A DNA stretch of 64,000 nucleotides from Candidatus Gastranaerophilales bacterium (GCA_944322785.1 CALUPW010000008.1:33343-97342), one strand, 5' to 3'. Positions 1 through 9,042 are shown, counted from the stretch's first letter. Numbers and translations: made by a program. Notes: generated by a model from the letters alone, not told the origin.

Positions 1-11
1 ATAGTTTCCAT
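1..11 (-). CDS. Start of a gene cut by the left window edge
   Basis: An ATG on the minus strand at 11-9 is followed by codons for Met-Glu-Thr before the window ends. An AAGGAG ribosome binding site lies at 25-20, eight bases upstream. The stretch from ribosome binding site to start codon closely matches the one before the poly-G pilin-like gene starting at 24929: both carry AAAGGAGCTT, a short A-rich spacer, then ATG(A/G)AAACTAT. It is therefore probably the start of a related prepilin gene, but almost none of the coding sequence is visible. Confidence 0.45.
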
Positions 12-173
12 ACTTTAAGCTCCTTTCGGATATTACTTTTTTATACTATCATATTGTCCGATTTTTTACAAGAGTAAAATTTTCGAACTGTAATTTTTAT
101 TATTAAGTTTATGTAAAGGCGTGCTTAACTTGTGGTAAACTAATCATGTGGGTAATTTAAGAAGGAGAAAAGT

Positions 174-1298
174 ATGATACCTATTTTAGATTCAAAACGT
201 CAATACGCCGAAATCGGCAGTGAAGTTGAAAAAGCGGTTTGTGAAGTTTTACGTTCAGGCTCATATATTTTAGGCCCTAATGCAAAAGCTTTTGAACAGG
301 AAATGGCTGATTTTATCGGCTGCAAATATACAGTCGGTTTAAACTCCGGAACAGATGCGCTCCATCTGGCTTTAAGAGCACTTGATATCGGAAAAGGCGA
401 TGAAGTAATTACGGTTGCATTCACCTTTGTTGCAACAACCGAGGCCATCGGAATTGTCGGCGCAAAACCTGTTTTTGTTGATATTGATCCGGATACCTTC
501 AACATTGACGCATCTAAAATAGAAGCGGCAATCACTCCAAGAACAAAAGCAATTATTCCGGTGCATTTATACGGACAGCCCTGCGATATGGATGTTATTA
601 TGGATGTTGCAAAACGCCATAATTTACATGTTATTGAAGACTGCTGTCAGGCAATCGGTGCTTTATATAAAGGCAAAATGGTCGGAACATTCGGTGATTT
701 TGGCTGTTTAAGCTTCTATCCGACCAAAAACCTCGGCGGAATGGGTGACGGAGGTTTGCTTATGACAAATGATGAAAAACTCCGTGACAGAGTTGTTGCT
801 CTCCGCAATCACGGCGGTGCAATCCGTTATCACCACGATGAAATCGGGGTTAACAGCAGGTTGGATGAAATTCAGGCTGCAATTCTAAGAGTCAAACTTC
901 CGCACGTTAAAAAATGGAACGAAAAAAGACGTGAACATGCATATTATTACAACGAATTATTTAAAAATTGCGCTGACATTCAAACACCTGTTGAATTAAA
1001 AGATACCTACTGTGTTTATCACCAATATACCGTTAAAATTCCGAACCGTGATGAAGTTCATAAAATGCTTCAGGAAAACGGAATAGGTGCAATGCTTTAC
1101 TACCCGATACCGCTGCATTTACAAAAGGTTCATGAATACCTTGGTGTCGGAAAAGGATCTTTGCCTTATACGGAAAAAGATACCGAAATGGTTATCTCTC
1201 TTCCGATGTTCCCGGAACTTACAAAGGATGAACAACAAACAGTTGCAAAAACTTTGATTGATTGTATAAATAAGTCAAAATCTAAAGTAAGTGTTTAA
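174..1298 (+). CDS. DegT/DnrJ/EryC1-family sugar aminotransferase
   Basis: A PLP-dependent aminotransferase of the family that aminates nucleotide-linked keto-sugars for surface polysaccharides (374 aa, normal length). The cofactor lysine is K185 in YPTKNLGG, followed by the usual GDGG loop. The cofactor-binding acidic pair is E155-D156 (HVIEDCCQA), and the phosphate-binding NSGTDAL lies near residue 57. The start is set by AAGGAG at 162-167, six bases before the ATG. It stands alone: a minus-strand gene starts upstream and a perfect bidirectional hairpin follows. The sugar substrate cannot be told from sequence alone. A flat aminotransferase such as those making QuiNAc4N or perosamine precursors is likely, and the glycan is unknown. 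Confidence 0.9.
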   Translation: MIPILDSKRQYAEIGSEVEKAVCEVLRSGSYILGPNAKAFEQEMADFIGCKYTVGLNSGTDALHLALRALDIGKGDEVITVAFTFVATTEAIGIVGAKPVFVDIDPDTFNIDASKIEAAITPRTKAIIPVHLYGQPCDMDVIMDVAKRHNLHVIEDCCQAIGALYKGKMVGTFGDFGCLSFYPTKNLGGMGDGGLLMTNDEKLRDRVVALRNHGGAIRYHHDEIGVNSRLDEIQAAILRVKLPHVKKWNEKRREHAYYYNELFKNCADIQTPVELKDTYCVYHQYTVKIPNRDEVHKMLQENGIGAMLYYPIPLHLQKVHEYLGVGKGSLPYTEKDTEMVISLPMFPELTKDEQQTVAKTLIDCINKSKSKVSV

Positions 1299-1311
1299 AA
1301 ATATTATTATA

Positions 1312-1350
1312 AAACGTGCGACCCGCATAAAATATGCGGGTCGCACGTTT
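1312..1350. terminator. Perfect 18-bp bidirectional terminator hairpin
   Basis: An uninterrupted 18-bp stem (1312-1329 with 1333-1350) around a three-base loop. It is flanked by A on one side and T on the other, so it can stop transcription from both converging genes (174-1298 on plus, 1373-2509 on minus). Confidence 0.9.
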
Positions 1351-1372
1351 ATTTTAAAAACAACAAACTTAA

Positions 1373-2509
1373 TTACTTTCTTGAATCATGTTGTGATTTT
1401 CGGATTTTCTTTATTCCCCAGCTTACACCTGTCAATAAGGCTAATGCTGCAACTCCAAGACCGATTGCTTTTGTTACCGAGGTTTGATTTTTTATAACAT
1501 TATTCGGAACAGCCCATGATTTTTTGAAAAACAATTCGTCTGCATTTTTGTAAAATATTTTTTCAATCAATTCATCCGCTTTTGCTCCAAAGTTGTTTTT
1601 AATAACGGTTTTTAAGTCACCTACTGTTTTTTCATAGGCTTCTTTTGCCGAAAGATTTCCGGTCAAACTTTCACCGAAACAACCGAGAGGCGCATCCGTT
1701 CCAAAAAGAATTCTATCCGTTGCATTACGTTTTTCAAGCTCTGTTATTAATTTTACTATACTGGGTTTGTTTGTGGAACTTAATCCGTCATGTCCCCAAT
1801 CTACCCATGATATATCAACATATAGTTTTGAATCGTTTTCATCTATTGATTTTAAAAGTTCATCAATTGCGTTCTGATGCGACTTTTCATCCCCCGCACC
1901 CATATGTGCCATTATTATCGGAACATCAGGAAATTTTTTTGCTATTTTATGGATTGTTGCAGGTGCCGAAACCATATCAACATTTTGATTTTCCGGAACA
2001 TTTAAGTTGATATCACAATGCACCAGACAAGGAAGTTTATACCGTTCTGCGAGTTTAAAATAACTTTTATACTCATGTGCATCTGCACTCAAGTTAAAAT
2101 TTCTGGGGTGTAATTTAAGACCGACAAACTTTTTAGGATTTTCTTGTATTAGTCTGTTTATACTAACAGCATTACCTTCAGTTTTTGACGGCTGACAGGA
2201 AGCCAGCGCAAAATATTTCGGATTTGAATTGCATACCTGCAAAATTTCCTGATTACCTGACATTTCATCTTTTACGCCGCCGTTTACAAAACAGTCTAAG
2301 TTTGAAATTAAAATCTTCTCTACATTGTCCTGTTGTACTTTATCTTGAACTTTTACATTAAGCGGCGATTTTATAAAAGTATCAAGATTATCGTTGTTTA
2401 AAAAAATGTAGTCTTGAGGATTTCCGTTCCTGTTCCAGTGCCCCCAGTGCATATGAGAATCAATTATTGATCCTTTAAACGATACGCCGCTGACTTCTCC
2501 AATCTTCAT
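1373..2509 (-). CDS. Amidohydrolase_2-type TIM-barrel protein with C-terminal membrane segment
   Basis: A metal-dependent hydrolase of the amidohydrolase superfamily (378 aa). Visible metal-site motifs are H19-x-H21 (IDSHMHWG), LVHCD, IIMAHMGAGD and FGTDAP, in the order expected for a TIM barrel. Unusually, the chain ends with a hydrophobic helix at about residues 346-366 followed by KKIRK, so it may be tail-anchored in the inner membrane. The N-terminus carries the short VSFKG motif also hinted at in neighbouring lineage-type proteins. Its ATG overlaps the stop of the upstream 626-aa gene as ATGA, so the two are translationally coupled. Substrate unknown. Confidence 0.8.
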   Translation of the reverse strand: MKIGEVSGVSFKGSIIDSHMHWGHWNRNGNPQDYIFLNNDNLDTFIKSPLNVKVQDKVQQDNVEKILISNLDCFVNGGVKDEMSGNQEILQVCNSNPKYFALASCQPSKTEGNAVSINRLIQENPKKFVGLKLHPRNFNLSADAHEYKSYFKLAERYKLPCLVHCDINLNVPENQNVDMVSAPATIHKIAKKFPDVPIIMAHMGAGDEKSHQNAIDELLKSIDENDSKLYVDISWVDWGHDGLSSTNKPSIVKLITELEKRNATDRILFGTDAPLGCFGESLTGNLSAKEAYEKTVGDLKTVIKNNFGAKADELIEKIFYKNADELFFKKSWAVPNNVIKNQTSVTKAIGLGVAALALLTGVSWGIKKIRKSQHDSRK

Positions 2510-4386
2510 CCGAATAAATCTCCTAAATTAATATCATCATTTGCTCGTCTCCTAAGCACAGCTTCACCTATTTTTGTTCCGTTTTTGATTTCAATCGCTG
2601 CACGTCTGCAATATTGTGCCGGATAAAATTCTCCTCTTTTATCTGCAATATCCGATAAAATTTCAAACATTTCAACAATTTGCCTTCTGTATGAATCGGC
2701 AGAGTATCCGCTTTTTGACAAACCGTGAGGCCCGCATTCCGCAACTATGTCAAAATAGTTTTTACAAAAATTATTCAAATATGCATTGTAGATTATATTT
2801 GCATTTACGAAATCTCCGTTATGATATTTTGCATCCGCCATTAATCTATAGGTTTGCATATGAAAAGAATTGTTTCTATCCAGACCGCCCATAATATCAA
2901 TATATTCCATCGAAGGGGTCAGATAATTTTCGCATGCGGCGTAATCTTGATTGCATCTTACTGCATTTTCAAGTCTGTTGACTATTGCTCTCATAATATT
3001 GATATTGTCGAGTTTAAGAGCATCTAAAAATCTGTTGCGGGATACATCACGCTCTATTGCGGAAAACATTGCATAACTCCCGCCCCACATTCCCATAACA
3101 CTCGGTCTGCCGCTCATTTCACAATCTGCAGCCGGATATATTATTTCATAATCCCGGTTACGTCTGTAGAAATGCTTTAACTGGTAATCGACAAAATCAC
3201 CTCTGGCAAATATTTTATTATCTCTCAGTTCTTTTTCGGTAAACAATTTCCATACAGGATAAAGTTTGTCGCTAAATTCCTCCGTTACGTTGTTTTCTTT
3301 TAAAGCTTTTCGAAATCTTTCGGTTTTTTCGTCATCGGCCACAACATCCTTCGTTTTTAGGCCGACAAATTGCGCAATTTCTTGTACTTCATCATTATAA
3401 GGAAATTCCTCAAACGGATACTCATTGGTCTTAACATCATTGAAACTGTATCCGACAATTTTGCCGTTTTCTCTTATCGGCGTAAAATTGTAAACCCCGC
3501 GTGCTCCGTCTTTTATTGTCGTATCATACGCTGAATAGATATTATCATACCCCTGCATGTTTTTTATATTTACGACATTTGCATTCGACAGAGCCAGAAG
3601 ATTGAAATCATACCAGTCCCTGCTTTTAATATAATCCGCAATATTTTTAACTTTTCCGTCTTCATCATATCCTGTTGCAAGGTAATTTGTAAGTTCCGGT
3701 GTTTGTCCCCGTTCTTCCGCCATATATTTTAAAGTCTTGTGAATCGGGGGAGATACAGGAACATATACTTTTTTACAGTTTAATTTATTTATTTCCTGAA
3801 TTATTCCATATACATATTCAAGCCCCTCGTTTTTAGGATCCATATATTTTATATATTTACGGTGTTCATTCGGGTGTTCATATAAAACTTTTAAAAATTT
3901 TATTAATTTTTCTTTTTGCGTTTGAACAGTATGGGGTTTTAAATGAATATAGGAACCCATAACCTGCTTATATTGTTCAGCAAGATTTTGAAGGGAAACT
4001 GTCATTGAAACAGGGATTGCAACATATGTACTTTCATTTGACATTTTGTAGCGGTTGATAATCTTCAATTGTTCTTCAATATTTTTTAAAGGTTTGTTGT
4101 ATTTAGACTCCGGTGTATCATCTCCGCTGTAGACAGTTATATTAAAATCTTTGCTTATTGCCTCTGCAAAATGTGTCATATCTTTAAGATGATTACCGCC
4201 GTCTACAAGTATTACATCATATCCCATAAAATTGATTTGTTTTGGGCGTACGACATTATCAGCAGATTTTACAAATATATCATTTTGATTATTATTAACT
4301 ACAGGATTTTGAACGTAATTATGATGATTATTTACTCTTTGTGCCCCATTTGTTGACCATAGCGAAAAAATAGGATTAATTTTCAT
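2506..4386 (-). CDS. Unknown 626-aa protein, coupled to the amidohydrolase
   Basis: I do not recognise this family. The N-terminal 55 residues are Asn-rich and polar, ending in INFMG, followed by GYDVILVDGGNHLKDMTHFAEAIS. That segment loosely resembles the start of starch/glycogen synthase-type Rossmann domains (HLxDM-FAxALS), but no complete GT-B fold or donor-site motif is visible. The C-terminal third (about residues 450-600) is helical with TPR-like spacing. There is no signal peptide or membrane helix. The stop overlaps the downstream amidohydrolase start by four bases, so the two products are probably made together. The ribosome binding site is weak (AAAGGTG). Confidence 0.75.
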   Translation of the reverse strand: MKINPIFSLWSTNGAQRVNNHHNYVQNPVVNNNQNDIFVKSADNVVRPKQINFMGYDVILVDGGNHLKDMTHFAEAISKDFNITVYSGDDTPESKYNKPLKNIEEQLKIINRYKMSNESTYVAIPVSMTVSLQNLAEQYKQVMGSYIHLKPHTVQTQKEKLIKFLKVLYEHPNEHRKYIKYMDPKNEGLEYVYGIIQEINKLNCKKVYVPVSPPIHKTLKYMAEERGQTPELTNYLATGYDEDGKVKNIADYIKSRDWYDFNLLALSNANVVNIKNMQGYDNIYSAYDTTIKDGARGVYNFTPIRENGKIVGYSFNDVKTNEYPFEEFPYNDEVQEIAQFVGLKTKDVVADDEKTERFRKALKENNVTEEFSDKLYPVWKLFTEKELRDNKIFARGDFVDYQLKHFYRRNRDYEIIYPAADCEMSGRPSVMGMWGGSYAMFSAIERDVSRNRFLDALKLDNINIMRAIVNRLENAVRCNQDYAACENYLTPSMEYIDIMGGLDRNNSFHMQTYRLMADAKYHNGDFVNANIIYNAYLNNFCKNYFDIVAECGPHGLSKSGYSADSYRRQIVEMFEILSDIADKRGEFYPAQYCRRAAIEIKNGTKIGEAVLRRRANDDINLGDLFG

Positions 4387-4495
4387 TAGATACTACACCT
4401 TTATTCATTAATACCCTTTAACACATATACTTAAACTCCAAAATAAAATATTTGCTAGCTAAAAGTCTAATTTTTACAAAAAATTTACAATTAAT

Positions 4496-4528
4496 AAAAA
4501 ATCAGCTTTTAATTAAAGCTGATTTTTT
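4496..4528 (-). terminator. Rho-independent terminator after the 111-aa gene
   Basis: The stem 4501-4509 / 4515-4523 is extended by A-run/T-run pairing and overlaps the stop codon of the minus-strand gene ending at 4527. Confidence 0.75.
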
Positions 4529-4862
4529 AAGCCCATGCAATTTCCGTACGTCTTATCGGAACCTCAATTTTTTCGCCGAATTCATTAACCTTTGTTTGTG
4601 TTGTTTTTCCAATAAATCCAATGGCATCAGGATTTGGCGCAAACGGATTTGCCAGCCAGTTTTTGCCGACCAAATTGAAGCTGCTTTTTGTAATATTGCT
4701 TTTACTCCAGTAATCATTATTTGGGGTATATCTGCTCGTACTTTCAGACTTAACAACCTTAAATTTATTGTATGTTGTATCTAATCCGCTATGTGCATCA
4801 TTCGGATCTAAATTAACTCTGTCTATCGGAGCAATACCGCCATTGTTGTAACCGCTCGCCAT
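4527..4862 (-). CDS. Small hypothetical protein (111 aa)
   Basis: No family recognised. A polar, Asn/Ser/Thr-rich soluble protein without signal peptide, membrane helix or cysteines. It ends in a short basic segment and Trp-Ala. Reality as a gene rests on a good start (AAGGAT four to five bases before ATG), a dedicated terminator that overlaps the stop, and a promoter-like ACTTTATATA...TAAGAG motif at 4901-4884. That motif recurs before other small minus-strand genes in this window. It stands as a single-gene unit. Confidence 0.7.
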   Translation of the reverse strand: MASGYNNGGIAPIDRVNLDPNDAHSGLDTTYNKFKVVKSESTSRYTPNNDYWSKSNITKSSFNLVGKNWLANPFAPNPDAIGFIGKTTQTKVNEFGEKIEVPIRRTEIAWA

Positions 4863-4883
4863 ATCCTTTGTCCTATTTTTATA

Positions 4884-4901
4884 CTCTTATATATATAAAG
4901 T
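4884..4901 (-). promoter_or_regulatory. Shared promoter-like motif ACTTTATATA-N2-TATAAGAG type
   Basis: On the minus strand this reads ACTTTATATATATAAGAG and ends 21 bases before the ATG at 4862. Near-identical motifs stand before the genes starting at 35306 and 57930, and a partial copy before 55421. It may be a -10-type element or an activator site. No matching -35 hexamer is obvious. Confidence 0.4.
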
Positions 4902-5008
4902 ATATACTTTTTAAATAATTGCCTTTTTGTGGGTTTTAGTTTTACAATTGTTTACAATTACCACATGCCCGTTTTTTAGGAAAAATAACACATTATTAAG
5001 TTTTGTAA

Positions 5009-5025
5009 AGTGTAAATTCTACACT
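5009..5025. promoter_or_regulatory. Operator-like inverted repeat
   Basis: AGTGTA, five bases, TACACT: a perfect 6-5-6 inverted repeat in the gap between the divergent 111-aa gene and the small-RNA promoter at 5072. It could bind a dimeric regulator. No regulator is identified. Confidence 0.3.
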
Positions 5026-5071
5026 ATATTTGGATTTTCGGATTTGTTGATAAATTCATAACATTATTCAG

Positions 5072-5100
5072 TTGACATTTAAAATCTTGTATGCAATAAT
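5072..5100 (+). promoter_or_regulatory. Strong sigma-70-type promoter for a small RNA
   Basis: TTGACA at 5072-5077, a 17-base spacer and AATAAT at 5095-5100, five of six matches to the -10 consensus. The expected start is near 5107. No recognisable protein gene follows before a strong terminator 115 bases on. Confidence 0.7.
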
Positions 5101-5106
5101 AAAGAC

Positions 5107-5246
5107 ATAAGATTTAAGTGTAGTCGAAACACTAAATATAAATAGATTCATTAACCCCAAAAACATATAAACTCCTAAATAATAAACACTAAAAGAGACC
5201 ATTAGGATGCAGAAAACGACCCACTCAGTAATGAGTGGTTTTTTTT
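5107..5246 (+). ncRNA. Candidate small non-coding RNA (about 140 nt)
   Basis: The unit has a near-consensus promoter, no credible open reading frame, an early hairpin (AGTGT 5117-5121 with ACACT 5129-5133) and a canonical terminator at its end. The only reading frame with a plausible start is an eight-codon one beginning MQKTT just before the terminator, which could be a leader peptide but is unconvincing. It shares the word ATTAACCCC with the other candidate RNA near 54560. No known RNA family recognised. Confidence 0.5.
5221..5246 (+). terminator. Rho-independent terminator
   Basis: CCACTCA-GTAA-TGAGTGG (5221-5238) followed by eight T on the plus strand. It ends the small RNA unit; the minus-strand side lacks a T run. 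Confidence 0.85.
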
Positions 5247-5979
5247 ATATTCTATAATCCAACCCGTGTTTTTGGAATAAATTGTTAAAGAATCCGGCAT
5301 TCTCATTTATTTCTTTATTTGTCATGACAAGCGGAATTTGAGTGGTTAGAGGTGTTTTTGTCCATCTGTGTCTATTCATTTCCGCATATTTTATAATCAG
5401 TTCGGTTACCTGAATACAGTGATTTTTTGTAACACCTCCGCTGTTATTGATATCTGCAAGAATTTCAGATGCTGTTTTGTTTAAACTGCCGGCAGTTCTG
5501 CTGTCTGCGGCAATCCCTTTTAAAATATTTTTTAACCGGAAATTTTCAATTTTATCAAAATTCACTAATACAGGCTTAAACCCGTACTTGAGATGGAAAA
5601 GCAAAGCTTTAGGAAGTGAAAATAGTTTTATTTCTTCCAATCCGTTTTCCTTCATTTCAATAATGCTTGTCAGTCTTAAAATTTCACCTAAACCGTTATG
5701 CTGATGTTTTTTATAGACATCCATCGTAAACCCTTCAAGAGTTCCCATAGAGGGAAACATATCGTAATTATGATTACCAAGCAGATTAAACCATCTGTTT
5801 GTAATTAATGTTTCGGAATTACCGAGTCCCAAATTCGGCATTGATTCAATGTAAACTATTTTGCCGTTATTTGTCTGTACCGGCATTCTGTTTATGAATT
5901 TAAGGTTGTTATAGGTTCTGAAAACCGGTTTTAACGGGAAATTGATTTTGGGCGGGGTAAAAATATTTAATTTGAACAT
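5245..5979 (-). CDS. GNAT-like protein (244 aa)
   Basis: Probable acyl-CoA N-acyltransferase fold. The central part reads YKKHQHNGLGEILRLTSIIEMKENG, the pattern of motif A (a Q/R-x-x-G-x-G/A-type loop followed by a helix). It is followed by ALLFHLKYGFKPV, the F/Y-x-x-x-GF end of GNAT domains. The N-terminal 60 and C-terminal 70 residues match nothing I know. It lies 32 bases after rsmG on the same strand and is probably the last gene of that operon. No good ribosome binding site is seen. Substrate unknown. Confidence 0.65.
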   Translation of the reverse strand: MFKLNIFTPPKINFPLKPVFRTYNNLKFINRMPVQTNNGKIVYIESMPNLGLGNSETLITNRWFNLLGNHNYDMFPSMGTLEGFTMDVYKKHQHNGLGEILRLTSIIEMKENGLEEIKLFSLPKALLFHLKYGFKPVLVNFDKIENFRLKNILKGIAADSRTAGSLNKTASEILADINNSGGVTKNHCIQVTELIIKYAEMNRHRWTKTPLTTQIPLVMTNKEINENAGFFNNLFQKHGLDYRI

Positions 5980-6011
5980 ATGATTTTTAAAACTCGTAAA
6001 AAAATATATTG

Positions 6012-6599
6012 CTACTGTCTTTTGATAACTGTTAAATTTCTTATGAAATTATCCTCTAAAGGCAATTTATATTCAATGATATCGACAACTGCAAGTCTGT
6101 ACTTTTTTAAAACACTTTTTGCATCATTAATTTCGTCATCAATTCTTTTTGATTTGTATGCAACAAAAATCCCGTCATTTGCAAGAAGCGGAGCCGCATA
6201 TCCCGATATAACTTTTAAAGGCGCTACCGCACGGGAGGTTATAATATCAAACTTTTCTTTAACATTTTCCGCTCTTTCGCAAACAGGATGAAGATTCTTT
6301 ATATCAAGCTCGGATTTTATATTTTCAATTGCATTGATTTTTTTTCGAATACTGTCCAGCGCAAACACCTCAATATCCGGATAGGCAATCGCAACAGGTA
6401 CTGACGGGAAACCTCCGCCTGTTCCGACATCAAGCAGAGTTTTGCCTTTCGGGTATTTTTCAAAAACTTTTTCTATTGCAAGACTGTCAAAAATATGTTT
6501 TTCCCACAATAACTTTTCATCGTTTTTTGAAATCAAATTAAGCATTGAATTCTGCTGCAAAAAAACTTCAATATATTTTGTAAAATCTTTTTTATTCAT
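6012..6599 (-). CDS. rsmG: 16S rRNA (guanine-527-N7)-methyltransferase RsmG
   Basis: Methylates N7 of G527 in 16S rRNA with S-adenosylmethionine. 195 aa, a little short of the usual 205-240. The SAM-binding motif I DVGTGGGFPSVPVAI starts near residue 57. ALDSIRKKINAI forms motif II, and ITSRAVAPL is the conserved RsmG signature. The start codon lies within the last codons of the upstream AAA-TPR gene (8-base overlap), so the two are co-translated. In many bacteria rsmG sits with parAB or mnmG; that context is absent here. Confidence 0.92.
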   Translation of the reverse strand: MNKKDFTKYIEVFLQQNSMLNLISKNDEKLLWEKHIFDSLAIEKVFEKYPKGKTLLDVGTGGGFPSVPVAIAYPDIEVFALDSIRKKINAIENIKSELDIKNLHPVCERAENVKEKFDIITSRAVAPLKVISGYAAPLLANDGIFVAYKSKRIDDEINDAKSVLKKYRLAVVDIIEYKLPLEDNFIRNLTVIKRQ

Positions 6600-8991
6600 T
6601 TTCTGTCTTTATTCCGTTTTTGATTTGATTAAACTTTTCCTCGCCCAATTGAATCGATAAATCAGTAATCCTCTTTTCTATCTTTTTAAGATTATTTTCA
6701 CTCAAATTACCCTCCGCAATGGATTTCGCCTTTAAATATTTTGAAAGAGCTCTTTCGGGCTGCTTTGAAAACAGATAAAAATCACCAAATGCCAGAGTGG
6801 AGGAAACTTTATAGAAAACTTCATTAAGTCTGCAAGCTGTTTCGTAGGCATAATTGTAATATTTTTCCGCTTTATCAGGATTTACTTTTCTGTTAAACCC
6901 TGCAAGCTTCATAGCTGAAAGATAAATTCCGTTCAAATTTTCGTTTTCTTCGTCTATTTGAAGACTTAATTCGTAAAACTTGGCGGCAGACTCCTTTACC
7001 CCGGCCTCATCATAAATTGCGGCAAGATTTGAATAGGCTGATGATATAAACTGATTGCCTTTTCGGTTAATTTCAACACAGTTTTTATAAAACAACACAG
7101 CCTGTTTTGTTTCACCTATTTCATCACAGCTTACAGCAAATTTGTAATACAATTCCGCTAACAGAATTTCATCATCACAACTTTCAGCATTATCAAGCGC
7201 TGTTTTTAAATAGTTATAAGACTGCTCCGGATTATCTTCCGTATAATCCGAAAGCATAATTTCCGCTTTTATATAAATTTCCGGAGGCAGTTTATCTGCG
7301 GCTGTTATTTCTTTTAATGCTTCTTTTGCCTTGTCTTTTTTAAAGGTTATATAATAAATATTTGCAATGGCAAGTTTAATTTCAGCCGATTTCGCAATAT
7401 CTCCCGACAATTCAAGAAGCTTTAAGGCTTCTTTATAGTATTTTACGGCATTAAACCAGTCTGATAATTTGCCGTAGGCTTCTGCCAGCTTGGAATAAAT
7501 TTTCGGAAGAAATATCTGGAAGTCACTGTCATTTTTCATCATCAATGCCCGCTGATAAATCATTACAACCCGTTTGAAATTAAACTCATTCTCTTCCTTT
7601 CTTGCAAGATTGACAAGTTCAACAAGTGACATGTTATTTTCTTTTTCAATTTCTTTTAACTGCTCATCCGTAAATGAAATAAATTCATTTATTGAATCCG
7701 CAATCTTGTTCATAATATCGTTTTCTTCTTCTTCGCTTTCAAAAATAAACCGGATGCTGCTGATATCCTTTTTAACAGGTTCCTCAACCGGTACCTCCGC
7801 TGGAATTTGCTTGGTTTCGGCTTCTGCGATTTCTTTTGGTTTTATAACCGGCTTTTTGGGCAAAAACATGCTGTGATATTCAATTTCAGCTCTCATTGTG
7901 GCTCTTGATATCAGCAAATCACGCTCCATCGGCTTTAGAGGAAGCTGGGTATCATAAAGTTCAACGCAGCTTTTGTGAAGTTTTACCGCTACATTTGCAG
8001 GGATTGAATTTTCTGCAATTGTCTTGTAATAATCCGGCAGATAAACCATATTACCGTCCTGCCCCAAAAGCAGCGTTTCCGTAAAAACTTTTACCTTAAA
8101 TTCATCATACAATCTGAATGCACGAAGAAGATTTATGCTTACCGGATGACGTATAACGGCAAGGAACCTGAAAAGGTGACCGCTCATGGGATCAACCAGT
8201 GCAAGTGCTTCACGCAAAATAAAATCATTATAGGAAAGGAAACTTTTGCTGAATCCGTCAAGAAATTCATACAGACTTAACCCCCTTATCAGAATAATCT
8301 TAACTGCAAGTGCCGTGTATAAAAAATAACCTTTGGTATATTTATAAAGTTCATCGGAAACAGGTCCGATTAATTTGATATTAGAAGTTTTCAAATATTT
8401 TTCAAAAATATGCTTTTCTAATGCCCCGATCGTAATTTTTGAATAGGAAAACTTATTATCAAAATCATTAAAATCAAACTTTCTGGACGTTAACACCAGT
8501 TTGATTTTTTCAAACTTTGAAATCTGTTTAAAAAATTCAATAATCTGTTCTTTGTTGGCCTTTAAAACCATATCAAATGAATCTATAACAATTACAACCG
8601 GCGCATTTATTGAAAGCAGATATGCGTTGATTTTTTGAATAAAATTTTCGGAACGTGTTTTTGGCGGCTGAATTATATTTTCCGCAGTCAGCTCTTTAAA
8701 AACCTCAAAAAAAGTTAAAAGAATATCATCAAGAATCGTTGTTTCGTAACAACAATATTTTAAAACAACTGTGTTTGAAGCAAGAAAATTCAAAAAATAA
8801 TCAACAACCGCAGATTTTCCTACACCAATGTGTCCGTCAACAAGAAGCATGAATTTTTGAGAATTGAAAAATTCCGCCATTGACACAAAATTGTCGAGAT
8901 TATTTTCGGCAAGCAGCGGATTTATTGAATATGAACCCGTATTTAAAAAACTTTTCTTATCAATCTGAGTATCAATAAACTTAAATTCCAT
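6592..8991 (-). CDS. AAA/STAND-type ATPase with TPR tail (799 aa)
   Basis: N-terminal P-loop NTPase: Walker A GHIGVGKS at residues 53-60, Walker B APVVIVIDSFD at about 130-140, and a sensor-like LVLTSRK about 25 residues later. A helical region of about 200 residues follows, then a P/E/K-rich linker (about 385-410). The C-terminal half (about 440-790) holds roughly eight TPR units (for example KIYSKLAEAYGKLSDWFNAVKYYKEAL). The layout is that of STAND signal-transduction ATPases, in which nucleotide binding controls assembly and the TPRs sense a partner. No effector domain is fused, and the ligand is unknown. It heads the operon with rsmG. Confidence 0.75.
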   Translation of the reverse strand: MEFKFIDTQIDKKSFLNTGSYSINPLLAENNLDNFVSMAEFFNSQKFMLLVDGHIGVGKSAVVDYFLNFLASNTVVLKYCCYETTILDDILLTFFEVFKELTAENIIQPPKTRSENFIQKINAYLLSINAPVVIVIDSFDMVLKANKEQIIEFFKQISKFEKIKLVLTSRKFDFNDFDNKFSYSKITIGALEKHIFEKYLKTSNIKLIGPVSDELYKYTKGYFLYTALAVKIILIRGLSLYEFLDGFSKSFLSYNDFILREALALVDPMSGHLFRFLAVIRHPVSINLLRAFRLYDEFKVKVFTETLLLGQDGNMVYLPDYYKTIAENSIPANVAVKLHKSCVELYDTQLPLKPMERDLLISRATMRAEIEYHSMFLPKKPVIKPKEIAEAETKQIPAEVPVEEPVKKDISSIRFIFESEEEENDIMNKIADSINEFISFTDEQLKEIEKENNMSLVELVNLARKEENEFNFKRVVMIYQRALMMKNDSDFQIFLPKIYSKLAEAYGKLSDWFNAVKYYKEALKLLELSGDIAKSAEIKLAIANIYYITFKKDKAKEALKEITAADKLPPEIYIKAEIMLSDYTEDNPEQSYNYLKTALDNAESCDDEILLAELYYKFAVSCDEIGETKQAVLFYKNCVEINRKGNQFISSAYSNLAAIYDEAGVKESAAKFYELSLQIDEENENLNGIYLSAMKLAGFNRKVNPDKAEKYYNYAYETACRLNEVFYKVSSTLAFGDFYLFSKQPERALSKYLKAKSIAEGNLSENNLKKIEKRITDLSIQLGEEKFNQIKNGIKTENE

Positions 8992-9042
8992 AAAGTAATA
9001 TTAAATGATATCCTGATTTTTTGCAAATTAAATTTTACATAA

